Notes: a model not told the origin generated them from the sequence alone. 33,600 bases of DNA from Candidatus Nomurabacteria bacterium (GCA_026395995.1 JAPLXQ010000012.1:1-33600), one strand, 5' to 3'. Positions 1-7,619 are shown, counted from the first letter of the stretch. Program-made: numbers and translations.

Positions 1-207
1 AACAGGATTATTTGTATTTACTGGTAAATTATTTTGTGGAGAATTTGTAACAACAGGATTTTGTACTGGAATATTTGTTACAGGAATTTGCGTATCACTA
101 ACATCATTTTTATTCGCATTTTGTGGTTTCAAAAAAGCCACATAGCCGAGAATTAAAATAATTATTATTAACAGAATTATGACGATTGTATTTTTTTTAT
201 TTTCCAT
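1..207 (-). CDS. N-terminal part of a membrane-anchored hypothetical protein (runs off window)
   Basis: An open frame on the minus strand starts with ATG at 207 and continues past the window edge, giving 69 visible codons. The first residues are charged (MENKKNT), followed by a strongly hydrophobic stretch of about 20 residues (VIILLIIIILILGYVAFL). After that comes a low-complexity segment rich in Asn, Pro, Val and Gln. This is the layout of a single-pass protein anchored by its N-terminus with a flexible outer linker. No domain is visible in the fragment, so the function is unknown. It lies 14 bases beyond the end of the next gene and may be co-transcribed with it. Confidence 0.6.
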   Translation of the reverse strand, partial: MENKKNTIVIILLIIIILILGYVAFLKPQNANKNDVSDTQIPVTNIPVQNPVVTNSPQNNLPVNTNNPV

Positions 208-221
208 AAATTTTTATGTTA

Positions 222-524
222 TTAAGCAAATAATTTTTCTTCTAAAGTTTCAATTCTTTTATCGTGATTCATTACAGTATCTTGTAAATCATCAAATTTT
301 TCATTTAGTTCCTTAAAATTTTCCTTTGTATCATTTTTAAAAGATTTTAAATCAGTCTCTAAATTATTAAAATGTATATTTGTATCTAATTTAAAAATTT
401 CTAAATCTTTCTTAGTGGCCATTTTTTCTATTTTTTCTTCTATCTTTTGAAATCTAGATTCTACTTTTGAAAAGCCACCTGCGATGGCTTCTAAAAGTTC
501 TGAATTTGTTACCTCTTTTTCCAT
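222..524 (-). CDS. Small coiled-coil hypothetical protein
   Basis: This is a 100-residue protein starting MEKEVTNSELLEAIAGGFSK. The frame is open further upstream, but the ATG at 524 is preferred because a TATAAT box lies only 8 bases before it. The sequence is almost entirely helical heptads, for example FQKIEEKIEKM and LETDLKSFKNDTKENFKELN, ending in RIETLEEKLFA. It has no signal peptide or membrane segment. Such short coiled-coil proteins are common in Patescibacteria and usually unannotated; a structural or scaffold role is possible, but nothing here shows it. Confidence 0.6.
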   Translation of the reverse strand: MEKEVTNSELLEAIAGGFSKVESRFQKIEEKIEKMATKKDLEIFKLDTNIHFNNLETDLKSFKNDTKENFKELNEKFDDLQDTVMNHDKRIETLEEKLFA

Positions 525-532
525 GTTCACAT

Positions 533-560
533 TATAAACCCGTCCTAAAAAATCCGCAAA
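533..560 (-). promoter_or_regulatory. Promoter of the coiled-coil gene, probably leaderless
   Basis: On the minus strand a TTTGCG (-35) is followed after 16 bases by TATAAT (-10, 538-533). The ATG at 524 begins 8 bases downstream, about where transcription would start, so the mRNA would have little or no leader. Confidence 0.5.
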
Positions 561-592
561 CAAAAAACCACCCTTTTGGGGTGGTTTTTTGT
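561..592 (-). terminator. Intrinsic terminator downstream of the cysteine-repeat surface gene
   Basis: AACCACCC (566-573) pairs with GGGTGGTT (579-586) around a 5-base loop. The stem is flanked by A runs on one side and T runs on the other, so it could work in both directions. It lies just after the stop of the gene ending at 605. Confidence 0.85.
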
Positions 593-604
593 TTTTTATT
601 TATT

Positions 605-982
605 TTATAACCAACACGCTAGACCAGTAATTGAGCTATAACCAGAAGTTGAAAGACAACCTACTGGTAAAGGAATAGTAGCCACACTTCCATTACATGA
701 CAAACCAGTTGTTAAACTGTAACCTGCAGTTGAAGTACACCCTGCTGGGTATGTTGGATATGTTGCAACTCCAGAACATGGTAAACCGGTTGTATAACTA
801 TATCCAGCAGTTGAAAAACAACCGGGTGGTAATGTACTTAATGTAGTTCCATTACATGGAAGTCCTGTAGTCATACTGTAACCTAATGCTGAGGTACATC
901 CAGCTGGATATGTTGCAACTCCAGAACACGGTAAACCAGTTATAGAACTGTAACCAAGAGTTGAATTACAGCCGACAGGTAA
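605..982 (-). repeat. Five tandem C-x13-C repeats encoded at the gene's 3' end
   Basis: The region encodes residues 368-492 as five units of 22-28 residues, differing in linker length. Each has two cysteines 13 residues apart and a conserved G-Y-S-x-x-T-G-L core. One disulfide per unit is likely outside the cytoplasm. Confidence 0.85.
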
Positions 983-2083
983 TGTAGAAGTTGGAAGATT
1001 AATTGGTGAATGGTTTGTATTAGTAGTAGTTGTAGCACAATGTTTTCCATCGAAATCACAATTTTCTGAAGAAGTAGGTAATTTTTTTAATTCATTTGCT
1101 TTGTATAAATTCAAAGCAGCTTGAGTCGCATTACCAAAATATCCAGTTGGAGTTTTTATATTTAATAACTTTTGAGCAATCAAAACTTTTTGAAGTTCAA
1201 TAACATCATTACCTGTTGAACCAACAACGAAGGTCTTAGCGGGATTTATTATAGGTGTTCTCGTTGTAACAATATCTTCTCTTGAACGTAAGGCTGCATT
1301 TATTGTAAATAAACCGTTAGAAAGATCATCTCCAATATATGGAGGAGAAATTCTTTTTACTGTAAGTTCATATGTACCTGTAATAGCTGTATTTAAAGTA
1401 ACAACTTGTGAACCATCATTAGGAGTTTGACCAGAAAGTGTTACCCACATTCCATTAGGGACATTAATTGTATTAGCTGGAACCATTTCAATGGTAACAT
1501 CATCAGTAGCAGGAATATTACAACTATTCCAAGTAACATTTATTTGTTGTCCAGTAGTATACACTTCCCCACCATTTGGTGAAGTTACAGTGATTGAAGG
1601 TGTAGAAGAAGAATTACATGTAGTAGGAGCAACAATAGTAAATGGTGCATCACTCACATCCCAAGAAGTATTAAATGGAACAGAGAAATTAATATTATTT
1701 AAATTATTTGAATCTCGTGTGGCGATAATTATTTTATATTGACCAGGAGCAATATTCCAACAAGAAATATGTCCCATATCACACACTTGTTGTGCAGACC
1801 AATTAAAAGAACCATTTGCAATTCCAGTAGTTGTGAGCCATCCAATGAGGTGATATGGATTACCGACAGGGTTAACGGCATTAGTAGTATTCGCATCTAC
1901 TATTCCAACATACACACTAGAGTTACCTCCTTGCCATGTAATAGAATTATTTGAACTTTGAATTAAAGTCTCTCCACCGTTTGGTGAAGTAACCCTAAAA
2001 GAAGATCGTGAAGTTTGTGCATATGCATGAACACCTATTAAAAGAAAACTTAAAACCATCATTGTACCTAATATTTTTTTCAT
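605..2083 (-). CDS. Secreted surface protein: two Ser/Thr-rich beta domains, peptidoglycan-binding domain, five cysteine repeats
   Basis: This is a 492-residue exported protein. Residues 1-23 form a clear signal peptide (MKKILGTMMVLSFLLIGVHAYA). Two similar beta domains follow, at about 28-151 and 163-262, each opening with an I/V-T-SPNGGE motif and a later ITW or VTW; this resembles the Kre9/Knh1-type Ser-Thr-rich anchored-protein family. Residues 285-332 match a PG_binding_1 fold (GNDVIELQKVLI...TGYFGNATQAALNLYK). From residue 368 to the end there are five copies of a unit with the form P-x-G-C-x-S-x-x-G-Y-S-x-x-T-G-L-x-C, always with 13 residues between the cysteines. The same unit occurs in the S-layer-like protein at 24757-26694. 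A cell-surface structural or adhesive role is inferred. Confidence 0.8.
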   Translation of the reverse strand: MKKILGTMMVLSFLLIGVHAYAQTSRSSFRVTSPNGGETLIQSSNNSITWQGGNSSVYVGIVDANTTNAVNPVGNPYHLIGWLTTTGIANGSFNWSAQQVCDMGHISCWNIAPGQYKIIIATRDSNNLNNINFSVPFNTSWDVSDAPFTIVAPTTCNSSSTPSITVTSPNGGEVYTTGQQINVTWNSCNIPATDDVTIEMVPANTINVPNGMWVTLSGQTPNDGSQVVTLNTAITGTYELTVKRISPPYIGDDLSNGLFTINAALRSREDIVTTRTPIINPAKTFVVGSTGNDVIELQKVLIAQKLLNIKTPTGYFGNATQAALNLYKANELKKLPTSSENCDFDGKHCATTTTNTNHSPINLPTSTLPVGCNSTLGYSSITGLPCSGVATYPAGCTSALGYSMTTGLPCNGTTLSTLPPGCFSTAGYSYTTGLPCSGVATYPTYPAGCTSTAGYSLTTGLSCNGSVATIPLPVGCLSTSGYSSITGLACWL

Positions 2084-2095
2084 AATAATTTTTTA

Positions 2096-2116
2096 TATCG
2101 AGGTTTAACCTCGATA
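2096..2116 (-). promoter_or_regulatory. Inverted repeat overlapping the putative promoter of the surface gene
   Basis: TATCGAGG (2096-2103) and CCTCGATA (2109-2116) form a perfect 8-bp inverted repeat around a 5-base centre. On the minus strand a TATAAA box overlaps its downstream edge, 8 bases before the ATG at 2083. The site could be an operator or a small 5' hairpin; which one is not decided by the sequence. Confidence 0.4.
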
Positions 2117-2231
2117 ATTAATAAACTAATAAATTTAAACCTTACTTTATATATGACGTATTATACGCCTATATCTTACATACCCATAATTATACCCCCC
2201 CGACAGGTTTTTACTAATTAGTTATGCACAT

Positions 2232-2384
2232 CTATAGATTTTGGTAAATATCCTTTCTATGGCCAATGGCAAATAAAATAACATTTTCGCCATTTAAGCG
2301 AAAAATGCCTCTGTAGGCTCTGGTAATTCTAAAAGAATATACATGATCTTCGGGAAAGAATTTCTTTTTTATTGATATAAGCAT
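2232..2384 (-). pseudogene. Relic of a RelE/ParE-family toxin (C-terminal part only)
   Basis: This 50-codon frame overlaps the end of the antitoxin gene in another reading frame. It encodes a typical RelE C-terminus: VYSFRITRAYRGIFRLNG, then VILFAIGHRKDIYQ. In intact family members of about 85-95 residues these motifs follow two N-terminal helices. Those helices are missing here: the frame is closed by a TAA shortly upstream and only ATG 2384 precedes the motifs. The simplest reading is an internal deletion that removed the antitoxin's natural end and the toxin's first half. A functional short toxin seems unlikely. Confidence 0.65.
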
Positions 2385-2550
2385 CAATACTTTCAGTCGG
2401 CAATTTAGAAATAGTGATACCTTGATTTATCACAAATTGTCGCAAGGATGCATTCACCACGTCTGCCAAAGAAAGCCCTAAATCGTGTGCTAAACTTTGA
2501 GCTTGTAATTTTATGTCCTTTTTTGTTTTAATTAATATTGTTGTATCCAT
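2329..2550 (-). CDS. RelB/DinJ-type antitoxin with an altered C-terminus
   Basis: This 73-residue protein starts MDTTILIKTKKDIKLQAQSL. The N-terminal half is a RelB/DinJ-like ribbon-helix-helix DNA-binding domain (one basic strand, then LGLSLADVVNASLRQFV). The ATG at 2550 is chosen because a very good promoter ends 7 bases before it. The last residues (KKEILSRRSCIFF) run into DNA that in another frame encodes a RelE toxin tail, so the natural C-terminus, which normally wraps the toxin, has probably been replaced. It may still bind DNA. It is a residual half of a toxin-antitoxin pair. Confidence 0.65.
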   Translation of the reverse strand: MDTTILIKTKKDIKLQAQSLAHDLGLSLADVVNASLRQFVINQGITISKLPTESIDAYINKKEILSRRSCIFF

Positions 2551-2557
2551 ATTCAAA

Positions 2558-2586
2558 AGTATATACAAATGAATATATCCTGTCAA
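2558..2586 (-). promoter_or_regulatory. Near-consensus sigma70-type promoter, leaderless
   Basis: TTGACA (2586-2581) and TATACT (2563-2558) are separated by exactly 17 bases on the minus strand. The antitoxin ATG (2550) follows after 7 bases, so the expected transcript starts at or next to the start codon. Confidence 0.8.
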
Positions 2587-2589
2587 GTC

Positions 2590-3267
2590 TTATTTATTCA
2601 AAATATCACTAATGATATTCCCATCAGCCATAGTGATAGTACGGTCGGCGAGGAGTGCATAATCGAGTTCATGAGTCACCATTATTATAGTCTGCCCTTC
2701 TTTATGTAAATCCAAAAAGACATGCATCACTTGTTCTGAAGTTTCAGAGTCGAGGTTCGCTGTCGGCTCATCAGCAAAAATTATTTTAGGATCATGAGCG
2801 ATAGCACGAGCGATAGATACGCGTTGTTGTTGTCCTCCTGAAAGTTCACTCGGTAAATTATTTTCACGATCGAGAAGTCCCACTTTTTTCAAAGCCACAC
2901 GAGCTTTGTCTTCAGCTTTTTTCATATCATATCCCTGCATCAAAAGTGGCAACATTGTATTTTCGAGAGCTGTGAGCGAAGGCAAAATAGCATAGTCTTG
3001 AAAAATATATCCGAGATCATTTAGGCGAATTGCTGTACGTTCTTTTTCAGAAAGTTTTACTAAATCTTTTCCACCGAGCAATACTTCCCCTTCTGTCGGC
3101 AAATCGAGAAGTCCGAGCTGGTAAAGAAGTGTGGATTTTCCGGAACCAGACTTTCCTGTGACAGTGAGGAATTGTCCTTCGGGAACATTAAAAGACAAAT
3201 TGTTTACTGCGACAATTCTAGCGTCTCCACTCTTGAATGCTTTTGTAAGTTTTTTTATTTCTAACAT
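2590..3267 (-). CDS. ABC transporter ATPase, MacB/LolD-like
   Basis: This 225-residue cytoplasmic ATPase energises the permease encoded just upstream. Walker A is GKSGSGKST (38-46), the Q-loop lies in YIFQDYAILPSL, the signature is LSGGQQQRVSIARA, Walker B is IIFADEPTANLDS and the H-loop is VTHELDYA. Signature and length fit the MacB/LolD/FtsE-type group that pairs with FtsX-like permeases. The ATG at 3267 (MLEIKKLTKAF) is preferred: an open extension upstream would overlap the permease gene by 44 bases, and family members begin at this point. It is the last gene of a three-gene operon, 7 bases after the permease stop. Confidence 0.9.
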   Translation of the reverse strand: MLEIKKLTKAFKSGDARIVAVNNLSFNVPEGQFLTVTGKSGSGKSTLLYQLGLLDLPTEGEVLLGGKDLVKLSEKERTAIRLNDLGYIFQDYAILPSLTALENTMLPLLMQGYDMKKAEDKARVALKKVGLLDRENNLPSELSGGQQQRVSIARAIAHDPKIIFADEPTANLDSETSEQVMHVFLDLHKEGQTIIMVTHELDYALLADRTITMADGNIISDILNK

Positions 3268-3274
3268 CTTATTT

Positions 3275-4552
3275 TTATCTTCCCAAGATTGCTGATAATG
3301 TATTTTGTTTGATGACAATTCTAGCCGGAATATAACCAGCCACCATTGTGGTTATCAATAATATTGTCGCACGCCAAAGTGATGTCGGAAGTGTAGCTAC
3401 AAGGATACCATCAGAAAACGGAAAGTTTATCGGATGTGCTGCAAAATATGGTTTGATTAAAAAGAAAATTAAAGACATACCAATAATTATTCCAAATCCA
3501 GCATAAATAAATGCTTGATAAATATATGAATAAAGTATCGCTCTTTTATTCAAACCAATACCTTTCATAATACCGATATATCGGCGACGTGTAATAGCAT
3601 TCACAAATATTACGATGAAAATAGTAATAGATGCCACGACAAGTCCAATACCAGAAATAGCACTACCGAGAATTCCAAAAGTCACTTTCATATCTTTCAA
3701 AAATTTTGGCGAAGCGTCATCAGCAGTTTGCACACGAGCATAATCCCCCACCCCACTTTTTATCAAAAAGTCACGAGCAAAAATAGGATCAGCATTTGGT
3801 TTTAGTTTTATAGCGATTGATCCAGCATCGAGAGTGGTTTGTCCTGTTAACTTTCTTACTTCAGAATCGAGAGCCACCACAGATGTATCAAATACATCTA
3901 CCTTGGATGACAATATTCCTTTTACAAAATATTCTTTGGAATAATCTCCCACAGTAAGACGAACTCTTTGACCAATGACAATATTTTTTAAAGTTTGAAA
4001 ACCAGGGGCTTCGATAGGTGTAAATTCGTATAGAAGATTTTTACCGAGTAACACACTATCCTGATCATTTGATTCTAAATATGAACCACGAATTACAAAC
4101 TTTGATACACCAGAAAAATCTTGTTCTTGTTTTGGATCAATTCCGAGAAGAGAGCCAGAGACACCATCTCTCTTGTCCCCTGGCTTTATAGTATCTCGAT
4201 AATTTGATTCTACTAATGCACCACCAGTATAACGTACAGAATAATTTTTAAAATCTGGCAAAGTCTTTACGATAGATTCTACTTTTGGTGTCTGATCGAT
4301 ATATGAGCGATTTAAAAAAGAAGATATCACTACATCTCCAGTAGAATATTTTTTTTGTGCATCTTCAGAACCCTGAATAAGCCCTACCAATATACCAGAC
4401 ACGACGATAAGGTTTAAAAAAGTTAATGTCATCACGAAAATAATCAAAGCTGTGGTCCATTTATTTGCATGCTGAATATCACGTTTAGCCAAAAACCATC
4501 CGACGATTAAATTCTGAGAAAAAGAATTTTCAATTTTTATTTTATCTTCCAT
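3275..4552 (-). CDS. ABC transporter permease, MacB/FtsX-like
   Basis: This is a 425-residue inner-membrane protein. One membrane helix lies near residues 33-58. A large extracytoplasmic MacB-PCD-like domain of about 220 residues follows (ending near KSGVGDYARVQTADD), then three helices in the FtsX domain at about 290-405, ending in PARIVIKQNTLSAILGR. This 1+3 helix topology is that of MacB and related efflux or lipoprotein-export permeases. Its ATG overlaps the stop codon of the upstream adaptor gene by one base (TAATG), indicating translational coupling. The substrate cannot be read from the sequence; peptides, lipoproteins or antibiotics are typical for the family. Confidence 0.88.
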   Translation of the reverse strand: MEDKIKIENSFSQNLIVGWFLAKRDIQHANKWTTALIIFVMTLTFLNLIVVSGILVGLIQGSEDAQKKYSTGDVVISSFLNRSYIDQTPKVESIVKTLPDFKNYSVRYTGGALVESNYRDTIKPGDKRDGVSGSLLGIDPKQEQDFSGVSKFVIRGSYLESNDQDSVLLGKNLLYEFTPIEAPGFQTLKNIVIGQRVRLTVGDYSKEYFVKGILSSKVDVFDTSVVALDSEVRKLTGQTTLDAGSIAIKLKPNADPIFARDFLIKSGVGDYARVQTADDASPKFLKDMKVTFGILGSAISGIGLVVASITIFIVIFVNAITRRRYIGIMKGIGLNKRAILYSYIYQAFIYAGFGIIIGMSLIFFLIKPYFAAHPINFPFSDGILVATLPTSLWRATILLITTMVAGYIPARIVIKQNTLSAILGR

Positions 4553-6054
4553 TAGTTTGTGTTCAAAACTACTTTTTCATTTTCACTTAATCCAGAGACT
4601 ATTTCAACCAAATTATTATCACCAATAAAACCAGTGACGACTTCTCTTCTTTTATTTGATTCACTATTATCATTTGTAATAATATCTACAAAACTTTTTT
4701 CTCCTTGTCTTGTTATAGCAATATTAGGTACAGCTAAAACATTATTTTTTTGTCCTGCTAAAACATTTATATTTGCATTCATCCCTGGACGAATAGTCTC
4801 ATCGCTTTTATCTATACTCACTTTTATTTTATAATTTACAACTCCATTATTTGTCTGAGCCGATGGATCTATTTGAGCAATCACTCCTGTAAATTTTTTA
4901 TCTTTTCCAAAAGCATCAAAAGTAATTTCTACACTTTGTGCGACTTTCAATAAAGAAATATTGGCTTCATTTATCAATGCTTCTATATATAGATTTTTTA
5001 TATCTTGAACAGTGATCACAGATTTACCAGCATTTGCCAATTCACCATATTTTATATCTACCATTGTCACAGTTCCATTTGCTGGTGCACGAATTATAGT
5101 ATCTTCGTATGTAGCTTCTGCTGATTGTAATACTCCCTGAGCAAAAACTATTTCTGCCCCACCGACAGAGAGCTCAGCTTTTTTCTGAGCAAGGACTGAC
5201 TCAGCATTGGACACAGCAATATCACGAGCCTTCAAAGCATCTTGATAAGCATTATAATTTTTTAAGTAATCAACAGAATGCTTATTTGGTATATTTATCT
5301 CAAAATCAATACTCGTCTGAAGTATTTTTGTTTTATCGAAAGATAAAAATAATCCACAATTTCCTAATGCTCTAGGAGCATCCGTTATTAAAATATTTCC
5401 ATTTTCAATTCCATAGTAATTTATAGAAACTCCACCCATTGAACCATATGTACTCAAATTATAAGTACCTTCTTTTTGACATGTATAATTTCCAGTTATG
5501 ATTGGAGCATCATAAAAATCTTGCTGATTAATAGCTTCTGCTTGAAGAGTAGAATTCAAAAGTGTTCGATATGCATTATCAACTAAAATATCTTGTGCTT
5601 TTTTTATATTTTCTAAATCAATTTGAGCAGAAGTAAATGAAACCTCTGACAATGCATTACCATTATTAGTAGAGCTAGAACCATATTTTGCTTGTGCTGA
5701 CATTAGACCTCCACGAGCTTGAGTGAGTGAAGCTTGAGCTTGACCTTGATCTAAAGTAGCCAAAATTTGGCCAGATTGAACAGTGTCACCTACTTTTACT
5801 TTTAAAGATTTTACTACACCACTCTTATTAAAAGAAAGATTTAAATCTGTATTAGAAATGACTTGACCAGTAGCACGCACAGATTGAACCAAATTAGTAA
5901 CTTTTACAATTTCTGTATTTAAGGTGTTAGTCTTATTTGAACGAAAAATAAAAAAACAAATTACAATTATAATAGCCAAAATAATTAGTACAGCTTTCTT
6001 TTTTAAGACAAGAAAAATTTTTATTTTTTCAAAAGTATTTTTTAATTTATCCAT
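4552..6054 (-). CDS. Periplasmic adaptor / membrane fusion protein, MacA/HlyD-like
   Basis: This 500-residue protein has one N-terminal membrane helix (about 20-45). A biotinyl-lipoyl half motif (VKVGDTVQSGQILATLDQGQ), a long alpha-hairpin (QARGGLMSAQAKY... KKAELSVGGAEIVFAQG) and the matching lipoyl half (TIIRAPANGTVTMVDIKYGELANAG) follow, with beta-barrel and membrane-proximal domains to the end. An unusual domain of about 85 residues, with two cysteines and many aromatics (YNLSTYGSMGG, NYYGIENGN), interrupts the alpha-hairpin. The ATG at 6054 is chosen over an upstream TTG because a promoter lies 8 bases before it. It is the first gene of the adaptor-permease-ATPase operon. No outer-membrane partner is present, which fits a CPR envelope. 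Confidence 0.88.
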   Translation of the reverse strand: MDKLKNTFEKIKIFLVLKKKAVLIILAIIIVICFFIFRSNKTNTLNTEIVKVTNLVQSVRATGQVISNTDLNLSFNKSGVVKSLKVKVGDTVQSGQILATLDQGQAQASLTQARGGLMSAQAKYGSSSTNNGNALSEVSFTSAQIDLENIKKAQDILVDNAYRTLLNSTLQAEAINQQDFYDAPIITGNYTCQKEGTYNLSTYGSMGGVSINYYGIENGNILITDAPRALGNCGLFLSFDKTKILQTSIDFEINIPNKHSVDYLKNYNAYQDALKARDIAVSNAESVLAQKKAELSVGGAEIVFAQGVLQSAEATYEDTIIRAPANGTVTMVDIKYGELANAGKSVITVQDIKNLYIEALINEANISLLKVAQSVEITFDAFGKDKKFTGVIAQIDPSAQTNNGVVNYKIKVSIDKSDETIRPGMNANINVLAGQKNNVLAVPNIAITRQGEKSFVDIITNDNSESNKRREVVTGFIGDNNLVEIVSGLSENEKVVLNTN

Positions 6055-6062
6055 ATAACTAA

Positions 6063-6091
6063 AGAATAACAATTTTTACTGTTATTTGCAA
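6063..6091 (-). promoter_or_regulatory. Promoter of the MacAB-like operon, leaderless
   Basis: TTGCAA (6091-6086), a 17-base spacer, then TATTCT (6068-6063) on the minus strand. The ATG at 6054 follows after 8 bases. Confidence 0.55.
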
Positions 6092-6092
6092 T

Positions 6093-6125
6093 AAAAAAAA
6101 CACACCTAGGTGGTGTGTTTTTTTA
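6093..6125 (-). terminator. Intrinsic terminator after the channel-like gene
   Basis: ACACACC (6100-6106) pairs with GGTGTGT (6112-6118) around a 5-base loop, with A and T runs on either side. It separates the gene ending at 6141 from the MacAB-like operon and overlaps that operon's promoter region. Confidence 0.8.
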
Positions 6126-6140
6126 AAAATAAAATTTATT

Positions 6141-6833
6141 TTATTGATTACGAGTGTCTTGTCCAAGTTTTTCTATAAATCTACCAGCAGCATCTTTACC
6201 TCCTAGTCCGAAAGCAATAGCTCCGGCAATAGCAAGCATTCCAATGATTCCAGTAAATAATATTTGCATGTAAGCAGCTGCGATTCCAAGTTGACCTAAT
6301 GCTATTATGAAAGCAAAAACCCAAATTGCGTAACGAGCTACAGAACCGAGCATATTTGCTGAACGTAAGTTCATAGCCTTTGCTCCAGCGACAATTGATT
6401 TTGAAATTGCTTCAGAAACAATAGTAGCGATAAGGAGTATAAAAGCAGCAATGATAACTCTTGGTAAGAACATAAGAACGTCTTGTGAAAGAAATCCTGA
6501 AACAGAATCCAATCCCATAAGACTAAGTGAAGGAATAAGGAAAGCGATTAAAATAAACCACTTTACTATTTCTCCCAAAAAGTATCCTGTGTTCAACTTC
6601 ATGCCCATTCTTGAAAGCATTCCATCCATACCAACAGTTTGGAAAAGCTTGTCTACCTTTAAAGCAGTGATAACATTCTCAAATGCTTTTGAAACTAAAC
6701 CAGCTAAAACCCAACCAATTATAAAGAAAACAACTGCTAAGATTAACTTTGGAGCGAATTGAACAAATCCCCACCATAAGTTTTGAAGTGAGGCATTAAA
6801 AACGTCACCCCATGAAAGCCAAATATTACTCAT
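6141..6833 (-). CDS. Membrane protein of the small mechanosensitive channel-like (TM-helix repeat) type
   Basis: This 230-residue protein has about five hydrophobic helices: roughly 25-50, 86-108, 115-140, 165-190 and 190-212. The last helix is rich in Gly and Ala (GIIGMLAIAGAIAFGLGGKDAAGRFIEKL), like the pore-lining TM3 of MscS channels. The first part resembles the conserved TM-helix repeat found in short MscS-like proteins. The large cytoplasmic beta domain of true MscS is absent; the protein stops about 20 residues after the pore-like helix. A pressure-release or small-solute channel is the likely role but is inferred. It has its own terminator. Confidence 0.7.
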   Translation of the reverse strand: MSNIWLSWGDVFNASLQNLWWGFVQFAPKLILAVVFFIIGWVLAGLVSKAFENVITALKVDKLFQTVGMDGMLSRMGMKLNTGYFLGEIVKWFILIAFLIPSLSLMGLDSVSGFLSQDVLMFLPRVIIAAFILLIATIVSEAISKSIVAGAKAMNLRSANMLGSVARYAIWVFAFIIALGQLGIAAAYMQILFTGIIGMLAIAGAIAFGLGGKDAAGRFIEKLGQDTRNQ

Positions 6834-6910
6834 ATATTATAATAAAATCATAAATTTATAAAAACTTTAAAGTTCGACCTTATAAAGTCATAAATTAATT
6901 ATATCACTTT

Positions 6911-7492
6911 TTAATTTTTTTTAAGCATCTGTGTGGATAACTCTTTTGTTTCCAATACAACTTCATATGGAAAGTCAAGGATATCTCTGACTAGTTTGTC
7001 GTACATTTCGATGCGATAGAAAAATTCAGCTGTATCAAAAATAGAGTAAGTGAGCTCTGAACCTATTTCCGCTTCCAATTTTTTTAAACCTTCTTCGACG
7101 ACTTTACGTTTTATATTGTCCCCTACTATTAGTAAGTCTACTCGGCTTTCTTTATTCTTTATAAAAGTCCCAGCTACGAGCAAAAGCTTCACACGTCCAG
7201 CTTTTTTAAATATTCCAGCGATTACTTCTTTATTCAATTTATCTGCTCCGACTAGGAGACTTTCTATTTGATCAGCATAAATAAAATTTGGATTAAAACT
7301 CCAACCCTTTTTGGTTTTTTTAATAAAATCAATTGCTGCTAAATGAGAGATATCTTTACGTACAAGAATTGGCTGAACTCGACTTCTTTTAGAGATTTCT
7401 TTATTCTCAAAAACTTGATCGGGATTCAATAAAAAAAGACGCATTATTTTCACTCGAGATACCCCACCCAATAATTTTGCTAATATTTCCAT
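6911..7492 (-). CDS. Winged-helix protein with a nucleotidyltransferase-like C-terminal domain
   Basis: This 193-residue protein starts MEILAKLLGGVSRVKIMRLFL. Residues 1-70 look like a winged helix-turn-helix (recognition region SKRSRVQPILVRKDISHLAAIDFIKKTKKGW). The second half (LLLVAGTFIKNKESRVDLLIVGD, then KKLEAEIGSELTYSIFD) resembles a nucleotidyltransferase fold of the type found fused to wHTH domains in archaea and CPR, but the usual GS...DxD active site is degenerate (AGTF..., VDLLIVGD). A transcriptional regulator is the best guess. The ATG at 7492 is preferred because a TATAAT lies 9 bases upstream. A perfect TTATCCACA on the minus strand (6940-6932) lies within its last codons. Confidence 0.6.
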   Translation of the reverse strand: MEILAKLLGGVSRVKIMRLFLLNPDQVFENKEISKRSRVQPILVRKDISHLAAIDFIKKTKKGWSFNPNFIYADQIESLLVGADKLNKEVIAGIFKKAGRVKLLLVAGTFIKNKESRVDLLIVGDNIKRKVVEEGLKKLEAEIGSELTYSIFDTAEFFYRIEMYDKLVRDILDFPYEVVLETKELSTQMLKKN

Positions 7493-7501
7493 AATTTTGT
7501 T

Positions 7502-7529
7502 ATTATACAAGAATAGAAAAAATTATCAA
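7502..7529 (-). promoter_or_regulatory. Promoter of the winged-helix gene
   Basis: TTGATA (7529-7524), a 16-base spacer, then TATAAT (7507-7502) on the minus strand. The ATG at 7492 starts 9 bases later. Confidence 0.65.
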
Positions 7530-7530
7530 C

Positions 7531-7568
7531 AAAAAATCCCCCAGATTTAACTTGAGGGATTTTTTGTT
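7531..7568 (-). terminator. Intrinsic terminator of the rplJ-rplL operon
   Basis: AAAAAATCCC (7531-7540) and GGGATTTTTT (7556-7565) can pair, leaving a T run on the minus strand. It lies about 55 bases beyond the rplL stop, after the long palindrome at 7579-7619. Confidence 0.7.
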
Positions 7569-7578
7569 TAAGTTAAGC

Positions 7579-7619
7579 TTAAAGAAATGCATGAGGGTAG
7601 CCCTCATGCATTTCTTTAA
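7579..7619. repeat. Perfect 19-bp inverted repeat directly after rplL
   Basis: Two 19-base arms (7579-7597, 7601-7619) are exact reverse complements separated by only 3 bases (TAG). The right arm begins one base after the rplL stop codon. As RNA it would be a very stable hairpin. No T run follows it, and a separate terminator lies beyond, so an mRNA 3'-end stabiliser or processing signal is possible. Confidence 0.85.

Noticed and set aside
1491-1954. Plus-strand open frames inside the cysteine-repeat surface gene
   Set aside because: They are antisense shadows of a well-supported secreted protein and have no promoter or ribosome-binding cues.
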